This document shows positions 33,096 to 42,642 of a DNA stretch of 64,000 nt, in pieces. Origin of the DNA: Rheinheimera faecalis (GTDB lineage: Bacteria > Pseudomonadota > Gammaproteobacteria > Enterobacterales > Alteromonadaceae); assembly GCF_021290965.1 (NCBI RefSeq), contig NZ_JAJOYT010000002.1, positions 1 through 64,000 on the forward strand, written 5' to 3'. The stretch's first letter is position 1; each line of letters opens with the position of its first letter. Position numbers and translations under genes: made by a program. Below the pieces are notes generated by a model that saw only the letters and a program-made list of their open reading frames with translations, was not told the origin of the DNA and ran no database searches.

Positions 33096-35186
33096 ATGTC
33101 TCGAGTTTCTTATTTATCCCTGGCCATTCTGGCCGCTTTATCCACAACTGTGAGTGCTGAAGAAAACCCTGCGTCCGAACAGGCTGTAGAGCGTATTCTG
33201 GTGCAAGGCGATTTTAGGCAGCAGCAGTTACAAAAGCTGCCTGGTAGTATTCTGGTATTGAGTCAGCAGGATATCAGTCGTCAGAACGCCCAGCATTTAG
33301 ATGATTTGTTGCAACAAGCAGCCAACGTAAACTTTTCAGCTGGTGCGTCCCGTGGCCGTTTTTTACAAATTCGCGGCATAGGCGAGCGCAGTGAGTTTGT
33401 CGACAGCATCAATCCTTCGGTGGGTGTGCTGATTGATGGCATTGATTATTCAGCTTTAGGTGTCAGCTCTTTGGCTGATGTGCAGCAAGTAGAGATATTC
33501 CGCGGCCCTGAAGCCACACGCTTTGGTGCCAATGCCATGGCCGGTATGTTGAATTTAACTTCTAATGCTCCGAGCTTTGAAGGTGAAGGCCAGTTAAGTT
33601 CTACATTGGCTAACTACGATAGCTACCAGCTAAGCGGCGCTTACAGCAATGCGATCAACCAGCAGTGGGCTTATCGTGTGGCTGCTGATCATCAAAGCTC
33701 AGATGGCTTTATCGACAACAGCTTTCTCAATCGTGACGATACCAACAATATTGACGAAACCTCAGCCCGCGCTGCGCTGCGTTATCTGGCGACCACCGAT
33801 CTGACGCTGGATTTTATTGGCCATTACCGTGATATCAATAATGGCTACGATGTGTTTTCTTTAGATCGCAACCGCACCACCTTATCGGATAAACCAGGGC
33901 AAGATGAGCAACAAAGCCGAGCTTTAGCTATCAAAGCGGATTACCAGGGGTTAAGTTGGGCTAATGTCTATACGCAACTCAGCGGCCTGACCGCAGATAC
34001 CGACTATGGCTTTGACGAAGACTGGAGTTATGAAGGTATTCACCCTGATGGCTATGCCACAACAGACAGGTATTTACGGCAGCGTGATCAGTGGAGTCTG
34101 GAACAGCGTTTTTTAGGCAAAGAGCAGGCGAATTGGGTTGCCGGCTGGTATGCCAGTGGTCAGCAAACTGATTTAGAACGCCAATTCTGGAACTGGGATC
34201 TATGGCAGGCTGCGCAGTTTTTCAGTGATTTTAAACGCCAGAACCTGGCGTTATTTGGTGAGTGGACCAGCGATTTAGGGGATGGCTGGAGTTTAACCTC
34301 TGGCGCCCGTGCTGAACGTTATGACGACGAATACAGCGACAGCAATGGCATAGCTCAGCAAAACGACGAGCTGATGTGGGGCGGCAAACTGAGTTTAAGT
34401 TTAGCGCTTACCGATTCAACAAGCCTTTATTTGTTGGGGTCAAGGGGTTACAAAGCGGGTGGCGTTAATGGTGAAGCTCTGGGTAAAGCGCAGGGCAGTG
34501 GTCTGGATGAACTGGCAGATTATTTAAACAGCAAAGCCAATTTTTCACCTGAAACTTTATGGAATGCCGAGTTTGGTGTCAAAGGCAGTTCCGCTGATCA
34601 GAAGATCGTCAGTCGGGTGGCTTTATTTGCCATGTGGCGTGATGAGATGCAGGTCAATAGTTGGGTCACCCGTGACCAGTCCTTTATTGGTTTTATTGAT
34701 AACGCAGCATCTGGCCGTAATCATGGGCTGGAAGTGGAAAGCCGGATTCAACTGACGGACAGCTGGACTTTGTTTGCCAATGCAGCCTGGCTTGACAGTG
34801 AAATCCGTGGTTTTGTCACGGAAGAGGGCGTAGATAAGACTGGCCGCGATCAGGCTCATGCGCCAAAGTATCAATACAGTGTCAACAGTGAGTGGTTACT
34901 GACCTCTGACTTGAGTTTTAATCTGGGCGTGCAGAGTAAAGCCGCGTTTTATTACTCCGACAGCCACGATTCCCGCTCAGAGCAAATGCATTTAGTGAAT
35001 TTACGCCTGCAGTACCAGTGGGATGACGTGCAACTGGCGCTCTGGAGTCGTAATGCGCTGGATGAAGACTACGGCGTGCGGGGCTTTTACTTTGGTAACG
35101 ACCCGCGTGATGGCTACGAGCCTCATACCTATGAACAATTGGGTGAACCACGCCGTATAGGTGTGACAGCCAGCTACCAGTTTTAA
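33096..35186 (+). CDS. TonB-dependent outer membrane receptor, probable thiamine transporter
   Basis: A 696-residue TonB-dependent receptor. The signal peptide (MSRVSYLSLAILAALSTTVSA) is followed by a plug domain (LPGSILVLSQQDISRQN to VQQVEIFRGPEATRFGANAMAGMLNL) and a 22-strand barrel ending in the aromatic YQF. Control by a TPP riboswitch and cotranscription with PnuT and a thiamine kinase point to thiamine or a phosphorylated form as cargo. GGAG lies 9 nt before the start. Substrate is inferred from context. Confidence 0.88.
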   Translation: MSRVSYLSLAILAALSTTVSAEENPASEQAVERILVQGDFRQQQLQKLPGSILVLSQQDISRQNAQHLDDLLQQAANVNFSAGASRGRFLQIRGIGERSEFVDSINPSVGVLIDGIDYSALGVSSLADVQQVEIFRGPEATRFGANAMAGMLNLTSNAPSFEGEGQLSSTLANYDSYQLSGAYSNAINQQWAYRVAADHQSSDGFIDNSFLNRDDTNNIDETSARAALRYLATTDLTLDFIGHYRDINNGYDVFSLDRNRTTLSDKPGQDEQQSRALAIKADYQGLSWANVYTQLSGLTADTDYGFDEDWSYEGIHPDGYATTDRYLRQRDQWSLEQRFLGKEQANWVAGWYASGQQTDLERQFWNWDLWQAAQFFSDFKRQNLALFGEWTSDLGDGWSLTSGARAERYDDEYSDSNGIAQQNDELMWGGKLSLSLALTDSTSLYLLGSRGYKAGGVNGEALGKAQGSGLDELADYLNSKANFSPETLWNAEFGVKGSSADQKIVSRVALFAMWRDEMQVNSWVTRDQSFIGFIDNAASGRNHGLEVESRIQLTDSWTLFANAAWLDSEIRGFVTEEGVDKTGRDQAHAPKYQYSVNSEWLLTSDLSFNLGVQSKAAFYYSDSHDSRSEQMHLVNLRLQYQWDDVQLALWSRNALDEDYGVRGFYFGNDPRDGYEPHTYEQLGEPRRIGVTASYQF

Positions 35187-35207
35187 TCACAGTTTAAGGA
35201 ATTTTTG

Positions 35208-35456
35208 ATGAAATTATCTATTGAAATCAGTAAGTACCCACTCACCAGTGATTACATAGAACCTATCAAAGGTTTTATTGAACTGTTAAATACTAACCCT
35301 AATGTGCTGGTGATCACCAATACGCTGAGTACGCAAGTCTTTGGCGATTACGACGAAGTGATGGCGTTGTTGCAGCAAGGCATTCGCTGGTCTTTTGAAA
35401 CTTATGGCAAAGTCGTGTTTGTGGTGAAGTTTCTGCACGGTGATTTACGGCCATGA
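35208..35456 (+). CDS. Thiamine-binding YkoF/MTH1187-like small protein
   Basis: An 82-residue protein of the YkoF/MTH1187 alpha-beta fold type (MKLSIEISKYPLTSDYIEPIKGFIELLN ... GKVVFVVKFLHG). Bacillus YkoF binds thiamine precursors, and single-domain relatives occur in thiamine operons. The ATG at 35208 has AAGGA 7 nt upstream; a TTG one codon earlier is less likely. It overlaps pnuT by 4 bp. A cytoplasmic binding or buffering role is inferred. Confidence 0.75.
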   Translation: MKLSIEISKYPLTSDYIEPIKGFIELLNTNPNVLVITNTLSTQVFGDYDEVMALLQQGIRWSFETYGKVVFVVKFLHGDLRP

Positions 35457-36079
35457 CGGAATCCTGGTGGCAGCTGTTTAGCGGCTGGCAAACTTTGACT
35501 CAGCTGGAACTGGCGGCGACTTTGTCAGCGCTGGCTTATGTGCTGCTGGCGATGCGGCAAAGTTTATGGTGCTGGCCAGCAGCTTTGCTCAGCACCCTGT
35601 TATACACCCATATAATGTGGCATTCGGCACTGTTATCCGATGCGTTGCTGCAGCTGTATTATGCCGGTATGGCGTTGTATGGCTGGTACAGCTGGCGTCA
35701 GCAGAAACAGCAATTACCAGCAGGGCAATCGGGTATGACCGAATGGTCAGCCAGTACTCATCTGAACTTAATTGGCGGCACAGCTATAGCTGGATTGATA
35801 TTGGGTTATCTGATGAGCCAGTACACTCACGCTGATTTTGCTTACATAGATGCACAAACCACAGCTTTTAGTGTGATGACCACTTATCTGGTGGCGCGCA
35901 AAGTGGTGTCTAACTGGTTGTACTGGGTGGTGATCGATGCCGTCTGTATTTATGTTTATATACAAAAACATCTGTATTTTACGACGGCACTTTTTGTACT
36001 CTATACCATCATTGCCTTGATCGGATTTTTTGTATGGCGCAGCAGCTATCAGCAACAACAGCAGACTCATCCCGCGTGA
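35453..36079 (+). CDS. pnuT: PnuT-type thiamine transporter (PnuC family)
   Basis: A 208-residue inner-membrane protein of the PnuC facilitator family, with about seven transmembrane helices and the family region DALLQLYYAGMALYGWYSW. PnuC proteins carry nicotinamide riboside, and members within TPP-regulated operons (PnuT) carry thiamine, trapped by a kinase. Here a kinase gene follows directly, supporting the thiamine assignment. The start overlaps the previous gene (ATGA). Confidence 0.87.
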   Translation: MTESWWQLFSGWQTLTQLELAATLSALAYVLLAMRQSLWCWPAALLSTLLYTHIMWHSALLSDALLQLYYAGMALYGWYSWRQQKQQLPAGQSGMTEWSASTHLNLIGGTAIAGLILGYLMSQYTHADFAYIDAQTTAFSVMTTYLVARKVVSNWLYWVVIDAVCIYVYIQKHLYFTTALFVLYTIIALIGFFVWRSSYQQQQQTHPA

Positions 36080-36927
36080 TCTGGCATTTATGCCAACAGC
36101 TGGAGTTTTTTGCTGATCACAAGGCTGTGCTGCTCAAGCAACTTACCCAAGGCAAAAGAACCAGCTCCTATCAGGTGCAAACCGACAGGGGACATTATGT
36201 GTTACGGCATTATGGTCCTTCTGTATTGGGTGTATGCAGGCAACAGGAGTTACGTTGCCAGCATGCAGCAGCCGCCGCTGGACTGGCGCCGGCGCCTTTG
36301 TGTCTGAACAATCATCAGCGGATGCTGATCACTGAGTTTTTGCCTGATGCTCAAGCTCCTTCAGGTGTTTATATCCGGCAGAACCTGTCCGTCTTAGCGC
36401 AAAAGCTGGCGACTTTACATCAGTTGCCTGTGCAAACTGCTGTGCTCGATCCCTGGCTTTACTTACAACAACTGAAAAAACAGCTGGAGCCGCACTGGAC
36501 AGCTGATGCAGAAAAAATCTGGGGGCCTTTGATCACTGCTGCCCGTGATCTGCAGTATTTTCAGGCCGACGTTGGCCTATGCCATATGGATTTGCATGCG
36601 CAGAATATGTTGCTGTGGCAGCAAAAGTTATGGTTGATTGATTTTGAGTACTGCCAGTTGGCGGATGTGGTCTTTGATTTAGTGGCATTGATAGTACAGT
36701 TTGATTTATCTGACACTGAGCAACAGCAACTACTGGATAGTTACAGAGCCTCCAGGGGCGCATCCTGCAGTGTGCAGTTATTGGAAAAAGTCGCTTTGGC
36801 TAAAGTGGTGTATTCGGGTTTTTGCTGGTTATGGTACTGGCAGGAAGAATTAGAAAATCAGGATCCCAGATACAAACAAGCCGCAGCAGACTGTTACCAG
36901 CTTTTACTGCGGCTTATTCAGAACTAA
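36076..36927 (+). CDS. Thiamine kinase-like phosphotransferase
   Basis: A 283-residue aminoglycoside phosphotransferase/choline kinase-fold protein. The catalytic loop CHMDLHAQNML (HxDxxxxN) and the metal motif LIDFEY are present. It should phosphorylate imported thiamine, trapping it. The start is taken as GTG 36076, which makes a GTGA overlap with the pnuT stop; an ATG at 36034 would need a 46-bp overlap and adds low-complexity residues. It is the last gene of the TPP-controlled operon. Confidence 0.82.
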   Translation: MIWHLCQQLEFFADHKAVLLKQLTQGKRTSSYQVQTDRGHYVLRHYGPSVLGVCRQQELRCQHAAAAAGLAPAPLCLNNHQRMLITEFLPDAQAPSGVYIRQNLSVLAQKLATLHQLPVQTAVLDPWLYLQQLKKQLEPHWTADAEKIWGPLITAARDLQYFQADVGLCHMDLHAQNMLLWQQKLWLIDFEYCQLADVVFDLVALIVQFDLSDTEQQQLLDSYRASRGASCSVQLLEKVALAKVVYSGFCWLWYWQEELENQDPRYKQAAADCYQLLLRLIQN

Positions 36928-36931
36928 AAGG

Positions 36932-37114
36932 TTACAGACCGCCTAATCGCTCGGCCAGAATCTTGTAGCGTTTTACATCTTCCTCATCAAACACAGGTTT
37001 GCCTTGTTCATCTTTGCCATTGGCAACCAACAGGTTTTCGCGGGCCAGACGCTCGACGCGGATTTCCTGAATACCTAAAAAGGCGGCGACTTGTGCAACG
37101 TTGAGTATTGCCAT
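36932..37114 (-). CDS. Small predicted DNA-binding protein (MerR/excisionase-like fold)
   Basis: A 60-residue protein (MAILNVAQVAAFLGIQEIRVERLARENLL ... DEEDVKRYKILAERLGGL). The pattern of an N-terminal helix-turn-helix followed by a short wing and a final 'F-DEEDVKRYK' helix resembles excisionase/MerR-type DNA-binding domains. AGGA lies 8 nt upstream of the ATG. It is convergent with the thiamine kinase gene with 4 bp between stops. No nearby phage or recombinase gene explains it. Confidence 0.65.
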   Translation of the reverse strand: MAILNVAQVAAFLGIQEIRVERLARENLLVANGKDEQGKPVFDEEDVKRYKILAERLGGL

Positions 37115-37532
37115 AATGAATTCCTGCAGTAATTACTTCAATTAAGTTAAGCTGATATTTTTGTTTTTGTGAATAAAGTTCAAACAAGCACAGATGTTTT
37201 ACTCACTTTTTTGCAGAGTGACAACTCAGTACACTGCGAATTTTGTGTTTTTTTGTTTTTTTCTTTGCTTTATGTTGGTTACATCCTGTTTTCATCAGCA
37301 AAAGTTGGTTTTTAGCAAAATAAAGTGACGACTCTGGTGCTGGTCTTTTATTTATTCCTTTAGTCTCATTGCCACCGTAATCTGTCTGGACAAAAACGGG
37401 TGCTCTAGGTATAACAAACTGAACTACCTGATAATTTCTGTGCTAATTGTCATCACCTTTACACAGAATTGAACTATGGTAAATAACAAAACATAAATCC
37501 AACATGCAACAATTCGAATTTGGGTAAACACT
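37115..37532. other. Long A+T-rich intergenic region upstream of nhaB
   Basis: 418 bp without a credible gene, containing T-rich tracts around 37240-37270. It must hold promoters for nhaB and for the divergent small gene. I see no known riboswitch. TTGTCA at 37447 is a possible -35 element but no good -10 box follows. The pair GAACTACC/GAACTATG at 37422 and 37471 is a short direct repeat. Confidence 0.5.
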
Positions 37533-39122
37533 ATGAAACCATCAGGCATGGCTTTGGCCTTGTACAATAACTTTCTCGGGCAGGCGCCAAACTGGTACAA
37601 ACTAAGTATCATCGCTTTTCTTTTTATTAACCCCATTCTGTTTTTGCAAAACCCCTATATAGCGGGTTGGGCTTTAGTGGTTGAATTTATTTTCACTCTG
37701 GCAATGGCGCTGAAATGTTATCCATTGCAGCCTGGTGGCTTATTGGTGTTGCAGGCCATAGTGATGGGCATGACCAGTACCACTAAGGTGATGCATGAAA
37801 TTGAAGTGAATATCGAAGTAATTTTGCTGCTGGTCTTTATGGTGGCAGGTATTCACTTTGTTAAAGACCTGCTGTTGTTTGTCTTTACCAAGCTGTTGAT
37901 CCGGGTGCGTTCAAAAACCAATTTGTCGTTGGCCTTTGTCTGCATGGCCGCGTTTTTATCTGCCTTTTTAGATGCGTTAACAGTAGTTGCTGTGATTATT
38001 GCCGTAGGTATAGGCTTTTATGCGATTTACCACAAAATATCCTCAGGCAAAAAGTTCCCTGACCCACATAACCACAATGAAGATACTGACGTTGCTGAAC
38101 TGTCCCGCGCTGACTTAGATGCATTTCGTGGTTTTTTACGTAACTTGTTGATGCATGCTGGTGTAGGTACTGCCTTAGGTGGCGTATCCACTATGGTCGG
38201 CGAGCCGCAAAACCTGATTATTGCTGAAGCTGTAGGTTGGGGGTTCGGCGAGTTTGCTTTACGTATGGCTGCAATCAGTGTTCCAGTGCTTATCGCGGGT
38301 TTACTGACAACTATAGTGCTGGAAAAATTCCGTTTATTTGATTTTGGTGTGCGTTTGCCAGTCGCTGTACAGGACGTATTGATTGCTTATGACAACTACC
38401 AGACTGAACGTATGACGGCCTCTGATATCAGTAAATTATGGGTGCAAAGCATTATCGCCATTTTACTGATTATCTGTTTAAGCCTGCATTTGGCCTCTGT
38501 TGGTTTAATAGGCTTAATGGTGATTATTCTGGCCACTACTTTCTGTGGTGTGACAGATGAGCATGCTATTGGCAAAGCCTTTCAGGAGGCTTTACCTTTT
38601 ACCTCTTTATTGGTGGTGTTTTTTGCTGTGGTCGCCGTCATTATCGACCAGCATTTATTTAAACCTGTGATTGATTTTGTGCTGACCTTTGATGGCCAGG
38701 AACAAATGGCAGTGCTGTTTTTGGCCAATGGTTTGTTATCCATGGTCAGTGACAACGTCTTTGTTGGCACTGTCTACATCAATGAAGTCAAAGCCGCATG
38801 GCAGGCTGGTACTATCAGTCGTGAACAGTTTGAAATGCTGGCAATAGCCATTAATGCGGGAACCAATCTACCAAGTGTAGCCACACCTAATGGTCAGGCT
38901 GCGTTTTTGTTCCTGCTGACCAGCGCTCTGGCTCCACTCATTCGTTTGTCCTATATGAAAATGGTATGGATGGCTGTGCCTTACACTATAGTGCTGGCCA
39001 TAGTAGGTTTATTGTGCACCACCTTCTTGCTGCCTGAAGTGACCCATTGGATGTATGCAGCGGGTTGGATCCATCATTATGATGCCGCAGCGGCTGCCGC
39101 AGCAGCAGCGACAGGACATTAA
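37533..39122 (+). CDS. nhaB: Na+/H+ antiporter NhaB
   Basis: A 529-residue inner-membrane antiporter with about 12 transmembrane helices, exporting Na+ in exchange for protons. Characteristic NhaB stretches include [12 protein letters not shown] near the start, [33 protein letters not shown] and [24 protein letters not shown]. The C-terminus ends in an unusual run of nine alanines (D-A9-TGH). A terminator follows directly. Together with the Mrp operon it points to a sodium-rich or alkaline habitat. Confidence 0.95.
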   Translation: MKPSGMALALYNNFLGQAPNWYKLSIIAFLFINPILFLQNPYIAGWALVVEFIFTLAMALKCYPLQPGGLLVLQAIVMGMTSTTKVMHEIEVNIEVILLLVFMVAGIHFVKDLLLFVFTKLLIRVRSKTNLSLAFVCMAAFLSAFLDALTVVAVIIAVGIGFYAIYHKISSGKKFPDPHNHNEDTDVAELSRADLDAFRGFLRNLLMHAGVGTALGGVSTMVGEPQNLIIAEAVGWGFGEFALRMAAISVPVLIAGLLTTIVLEKFRLFDFGVRLPVAVQDVLIAYDNYQTERMTASDISKLWVQSIIAILLIICLSLHLASVGLIGLMVIILATTFCGVTDEHAIGKAFQEALPFTSLLVVFFAVVAVIIDQHLFKPVIDFVLTFDGQEQMAVLFLANGLLSMVSDNVFVGTVYINEVKAAWQAGTISREQFEMLAIAINAGTNLPSVATPNGQAAFLFLLTSALAPLIRLSYMKMVWMAVPYTIVLAIVGLLCTTFLLPEVTHWMYAAGWIHHYDAAAAAAAAATGH

Positions 39123-39130
39123 GTTGTTAT

Positions 39131-39165
39131 GGATCAGAGGGGTATTCCTCTGATCCTTTGTTTTT
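39131..39165 (+). terminator. Rho-independent terminator after nhaB
   Basis: A 10-bp stem (GGATCAGAGG at 39131-39140 with CCTCTGATCC at 39147-39156) is followed by TTTGTTTTT. Confidence 0.9.
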
Positions 39166-39235
39166 CCCACTTCAGCTTGTCATCCACCAGAACGTCTGGA
39201 CAGCCCGTAGTCAGACAGGTATAAAGTACAGCATG

Positions 39236-39363
39236 TATACCCTTCTTACTTGAAGCTGCAGCTTTGTTGACTGCGTGCTCTCGCCCCAGTCACATAGGAC
39301 TACTATGCTCCTGGGGTCTCGCACACTTGTCGCCTCCCTGCAACTCCAATTACTTTGGGTATA
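39236..39363. repeat. Palindromic MITE-like element upstream of the mrp operon
   Basis: A 128-bp fold-back element. Left end TATACCCTTCTTACTTGAAG and right end (read inward on the other strand) TATACCCAAAGTAATTGGAG form imperfect terminal inverted repeats of about 26 bp, continued by GCTGCAG/GTTGCAG. The centre also pairs: CGCCCCAGTCACATAG with CTATGCTCCTGGGG. It encodes nothing. Related sequence occurs at 20581-20656. It lies between the nhaB terminator and mrpA, so it may influence mrp transcription. Confidence 0.7.
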
Positions 39364-39487
39364 GAATTTTAAGGGTATTTCACCCTCTGTCTGGCGCAAA
39401 AAAGTTGATTGCTTGCCACACTGCTTAGGTCGTTTTCTTTGTTGATGAAAATGAACGCCATTAAGCCTGCAAAGAGGACGCAATTAC

Positions 39488-42286
39488 ATGATTGAACTTC
39501 TATTTTTAGTTTTGTTCCCCTTAATAGGCTCCTTAGTGCCAGTGCTGACAGCTCGCTGGTCTCGTAGCTATAGCACCTTAGCCACAGCAGTATTACCTGC
39601 TGCTGCATTAGCCCTTGTGTTGCATCTGGCCCCAGCAGTATTTTCCGGTGAAACCTTATTTTATAAATTGCCATGGGTCGAAGCTTTGGGCTTGTCCTTA
39701 AGTTTCCGTTTGGATGGTTTATCGCTGCTGTTTGTATTTTTGATCCTGGGTATTGGTTTACTGGTGATTTTATACGCCCGTTATTATCTGGCCGCTAAAG
39801 ATTCGATGGCGCGTTTTTACGGCTTTTTAATGCTGTTTATGACGGCCATGCTTGGCATAGTGTTGTCGAATAACTTAATACAGCTCTGGGTATTTTGGGA
39901 GCTAACCAGCATCAGTTCCTTCTTACTCATTAGTTTTTGGTGGCACAGAGCCGATGCGCGGGTTGGCGCCCGTATGGCATTAACCATCACTGGCTTTGGT
40001 GGTTTGGCTTTGTTGGCCGGTATTTTATTGATTGGTCAGGTGTTGGGTAGTTTTGAGCTGGATGTTGTATTGTCTCAAGCGGATCTGTTGCAGCAGCATA
40101 GCTTATATCCGGTGATTTTAATTCTGGTGTTGTTGGGGGCTTTTACTAAATCTGCCCAGTTTCCGTTTCATTTCTGGTTGCCTAATGCGATGTCGGCTCC
40201 AACCCCAGTCAGTGCTTATCTGCATTCGGCTACTATGGTCAAAGCCGGTATTTTTTTGCTGGCGCGGATGTATCCGTTATTAGCCGGCTCAGATTTATGG
40301 TTCTTACTGGTCACCATTACCGGTATGACAACTCTGTTGGTGGGCGCTTATCTGGCTTTGTTCCAGCACGATTTAAAAGGCTTACTGGCCTATTCGACCA
40401 TTAGTCATTTAGGTTTGATTACCCTGCTGTTGGGGTTAGATACAGATCTGGCCACAGTGGCGGCTATTTTCCATATCATTAATCACGCTATTTTTAAGGC
40501 CTCGTTGTTTATGGCCGCCGGTATTATCGACCATGAATCCGGTTCGCGGGATATGCGTAAACTGAACGGTCTCTGGCAGTTTATGCCCGTCACAGCGACT
40601 CTGGCGATGGTGGCTTCTGCATCTATGGCTGGAGTGCCTTTACTCAATGGTTTCTTATCCAAAGAAATGTTCTTTGCGGAAACTTTGCACCAGGACGTAT
40701 TAGGCGCTTTGTCCTGGCTGATCCCTGTATTGGCCACGCTAGCTGCCACTTTATCTGTGGCGTATTCCGCCCGTTTTATTCATGACGTATTTTTTAATGG
40801 TCAACCAAAGGGCTTACCCCACACTCCACACGAACCCCCTCGTTATATGAGGGTGCCGGTCGAAATTTTAGTAGCACTTTGTATTTTGGTGGGTTTAGCT
40901 CCGCAGTACGTAGTGGGAGATTTACTGGCTGTTGCGTCCAGTGCTGCGTTAGGCGGACCTTTGCCTGAATACAGTTTGTCGATTTGGCATGGGGTGAACT
41001 TGCCGCTGATGATGAGTGTGATGGCGATGACTTTAGGTATTTTGTTGTACTTGAACCGCAAACACTTGTTTCGTTTCCAGGCCGAGTTGCCAGAGCTGAA
41101 CCCTTTGCTGTTGTTTGAGCAAAAAATAAAAGCATTACTGAATTCTGCGCAAAAATGGCATCAGAAGTTTGAGTCTTCTGAGTTGCAACGCTATTTGTTG
41201 TGGATGTTCTTGATTGTTATAGTTCTGCTGATTTGGCCGCTACAGCAAATGGGCCAGTTTACGCAGCATAACGCTATGTTACCTGTAGATGGACTGATGT
41301 TAACTGCTGTGCTGGTCGCTATCATCGCCGCTTTTGCAACCGTATTGTGTCAACGTCAGCGTTTATTGGCCTTGGTGATGATTTCTATCGTCGGTCTGGT
41401 TGTGACGCTAATTTTTGTGCGTTTTTCAGCACCGGATCTGGCGTTAACTCAATTGTCTGTTGAAGTGGTGACCATAGTGTTGCTGATGTTGGCGCTGTTT
41501 TTCCTGCCGCATAAAATCAGCAGAGCATCCAATGCTGGACGGCTGATCCGTGATGGAGCCATCGCCTCTGTCTGCGGTGTGGTGATTGGCAGTTTAAGTT
41601 ATGCCATGATGCTGGAACCGCAGCAGCGGATCTCCGACTTTTTCCTCGCTAATGCCAAAACGGGCGGCGGTGGCTACAACGTGGTTAATGTCATTCTGGT
41701 CGATTTCCGCGGTTTTGATACCTTGGGCGAAATTACCGTATTGGGTATTGCCGCTTTAGGGATCTTCAAGTTATTAACCCGTTTACCTTTGTTTAAACCC
41801 AGTTCAGACGCAGAAGGACGGCAATGGGCGCTTGATAAACATCCTATGCTGCTGGCTGTAGTGTCACAGGCCTTATTGCCTTTAGCGCTGCTGGTATCGG
41901 TGTATATTTTTTTCCGCGGTCATAACTTACCTGGTGGCGGATTTGTGGCGGGTTTAATCACGGCGATCGCTATTATTTTGCAGTATGTGGCTCAAGGCGT
42001 GGATTGGGTAAAACAGCGGCTTACTCTGGAATACCACAGGCTGGTTGCGGTAGGTGTGATGATTTCCGCCCTGACAGGCGTCGCCAGTTGGCTGTTTGAA
42101 CGACCTTTTTTAACCTCATGGTTTGATTACTTCCAGTTACCGCTTTTAGGCGAAATTGAGCTGGCCAGCGCTATTGCTTTTGATTTAGGGGTTTATCTGA
42201 CCGTAGTGGGGTCTACACTGATGATTTTGGCCAATCTGGGCAAAATGACCACGGACCACAGACCTGTGCATGAGGGGCAAAACTAA
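39488..42286 (+). CDS. mrpA: Mrp Na+/H+ antiporter subunit A, fused A and B
   Basis: A 932-residue membrane protein homologous to complex I subunit NuoL. The proton-channel core holds [41 protein letters not shown] and a large C-terminal extension. The last ~130 residues carry the MnhB-type sequence [22 protein letters not shown], so subunit B is fused, as in group-2 Mrp systems. It is the first gene of a six-gene operon; AGAGGAC precedes the start. Confidence 0.93.
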   Translation: MIELLFLVLFPLIGSLVPVLTARWSRSYSTLATAVLPAAALALVLHLAPAVFSGETLFYKLPWVEALGLSLSFRLDGLSLLFVFLILGIGLLVILYARYYLAAKDSMARFYGFLMLFMTAMLGIVLSNNLIQLWVFWELTSISSFLLISFWWHRADARVGARMALTITGFGGLALLAGILLIGQVLGSFELDVVLSQADLLQQHSLYPVILILVLLGAFTKSAQFPFHFWLPNAMSAPTPVSAYLHSATMVKAGIFLLARMYPLLAGSDLWFLLVTITGMTTLLVGAYLALFQHDLKGLLAYSTISHLGLITLLLGLDTDLATVAAIFHIINHAIFKASLFMAAGIIDHESGSRDMRKLNGLWQFMPVTATLAMVASASMAGVPLLNGFLSKEMFFAETLHQDVLGALSWLIPVLATLAATLSVAYSARFIHDVFFNGQPKGLPHTPHEPPRYMRVPVEILVALCILVGLAPQYVVGDLLAVASSAALGGPLPEYSLSIWHGVNLPLMMSVMAMTLGILLYLNRKHLFRFQAELPELNPLLLFEQKIKALLNSAQKWHQKFESSELQRYLLWMFLIVIVLLIWPLQQMGQFTQHNAMLPVDGLMLTAVLVAIIAAFATVLCQRQRLLALVMISIVGLVVTLIFVRFSAPDLALTQLSVEVVTIVLLMLALFFLPHKISRASNAGRLIRDGAIASVCGVVIGSLSYAMMLEPQQRISDFFLANAKTGGGGYNVVNVILVDFRGFDTLGEITVLGIAALGIFKLLTRLPLFKPSSDAEGRQWALDKHPMLLAVVSQALLPLALLVSVYIFFRGHNLPGGGFVAGLITAIAIILQYVAQGVDWVKQRLTLEYHRLVAVGVMISALTGVASWLFERPFLTSWFDYFQLPLLGEIELASAIAFDLGVYLTVVGSTLMILANLGKMTTDHRPVHEGQN

Positions 42287-42642
42287 TGGAATTACTGGTT
42301 GCAATCATCATAGGGGTTTTAACCTGTAGTGCTGTGTTTTTGATTTTACGGGCCAGAACCTTTGCCGTGATGCTGGGGCTGACGATGTTGTCTTACGCCG
42401 TTAACTTATTCATTTTTGCCAGTGGTGGCTTAAAGATGGGCGCTGGCGCTGTGCTTAAAGCGACGGAGGACTATGCGGACCCTTTACCACAGGCTTTAGT
42501 TTTAACAGCCATAGTCATTGGTTTTGCGATGACAGCTTTTTTGGTGGTGCTGTCTATCAGAGCCCGGGCTGATTTAGGCAATGATCATGTCGACGGCAAG
42601 TTACCCGTGGCGAAAAATACCCGACAAGGGGCTTCATCATGA
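42286..42642 (+). CDS. mrpC: Mrp antiporter subunit C
   Basis: A 118-residue membrane protein related to NuoK, with three transmembrane helices and the segments VMLGLTMLSYAVNLFIFASGG and PLPQALVLTAIVIGFAMTAFLV. The start overlaps the mrpA stop by one base and its end overlaps mrpD by 4 bp, showing a tightly coupled operon. Confidence 0.93.
   Translation: MELLVAIIIGVLTCSAVFLILRARTFAVMLGLTMLSYAVNLFIFASGGLKMGAGAVLKATEDYADPLPQALVLTAIVIGFAMTAFLVVLSIRARADLGNDHVDGKLPVAKNTRQGASS

Noticed and set aside
37115-37532. Ion-sensing riboswitch (fluoride or sodium class) upstream of nhaB
   Set aside because: No consensus blocks of these classes are recognisable in this A+T-rich region.
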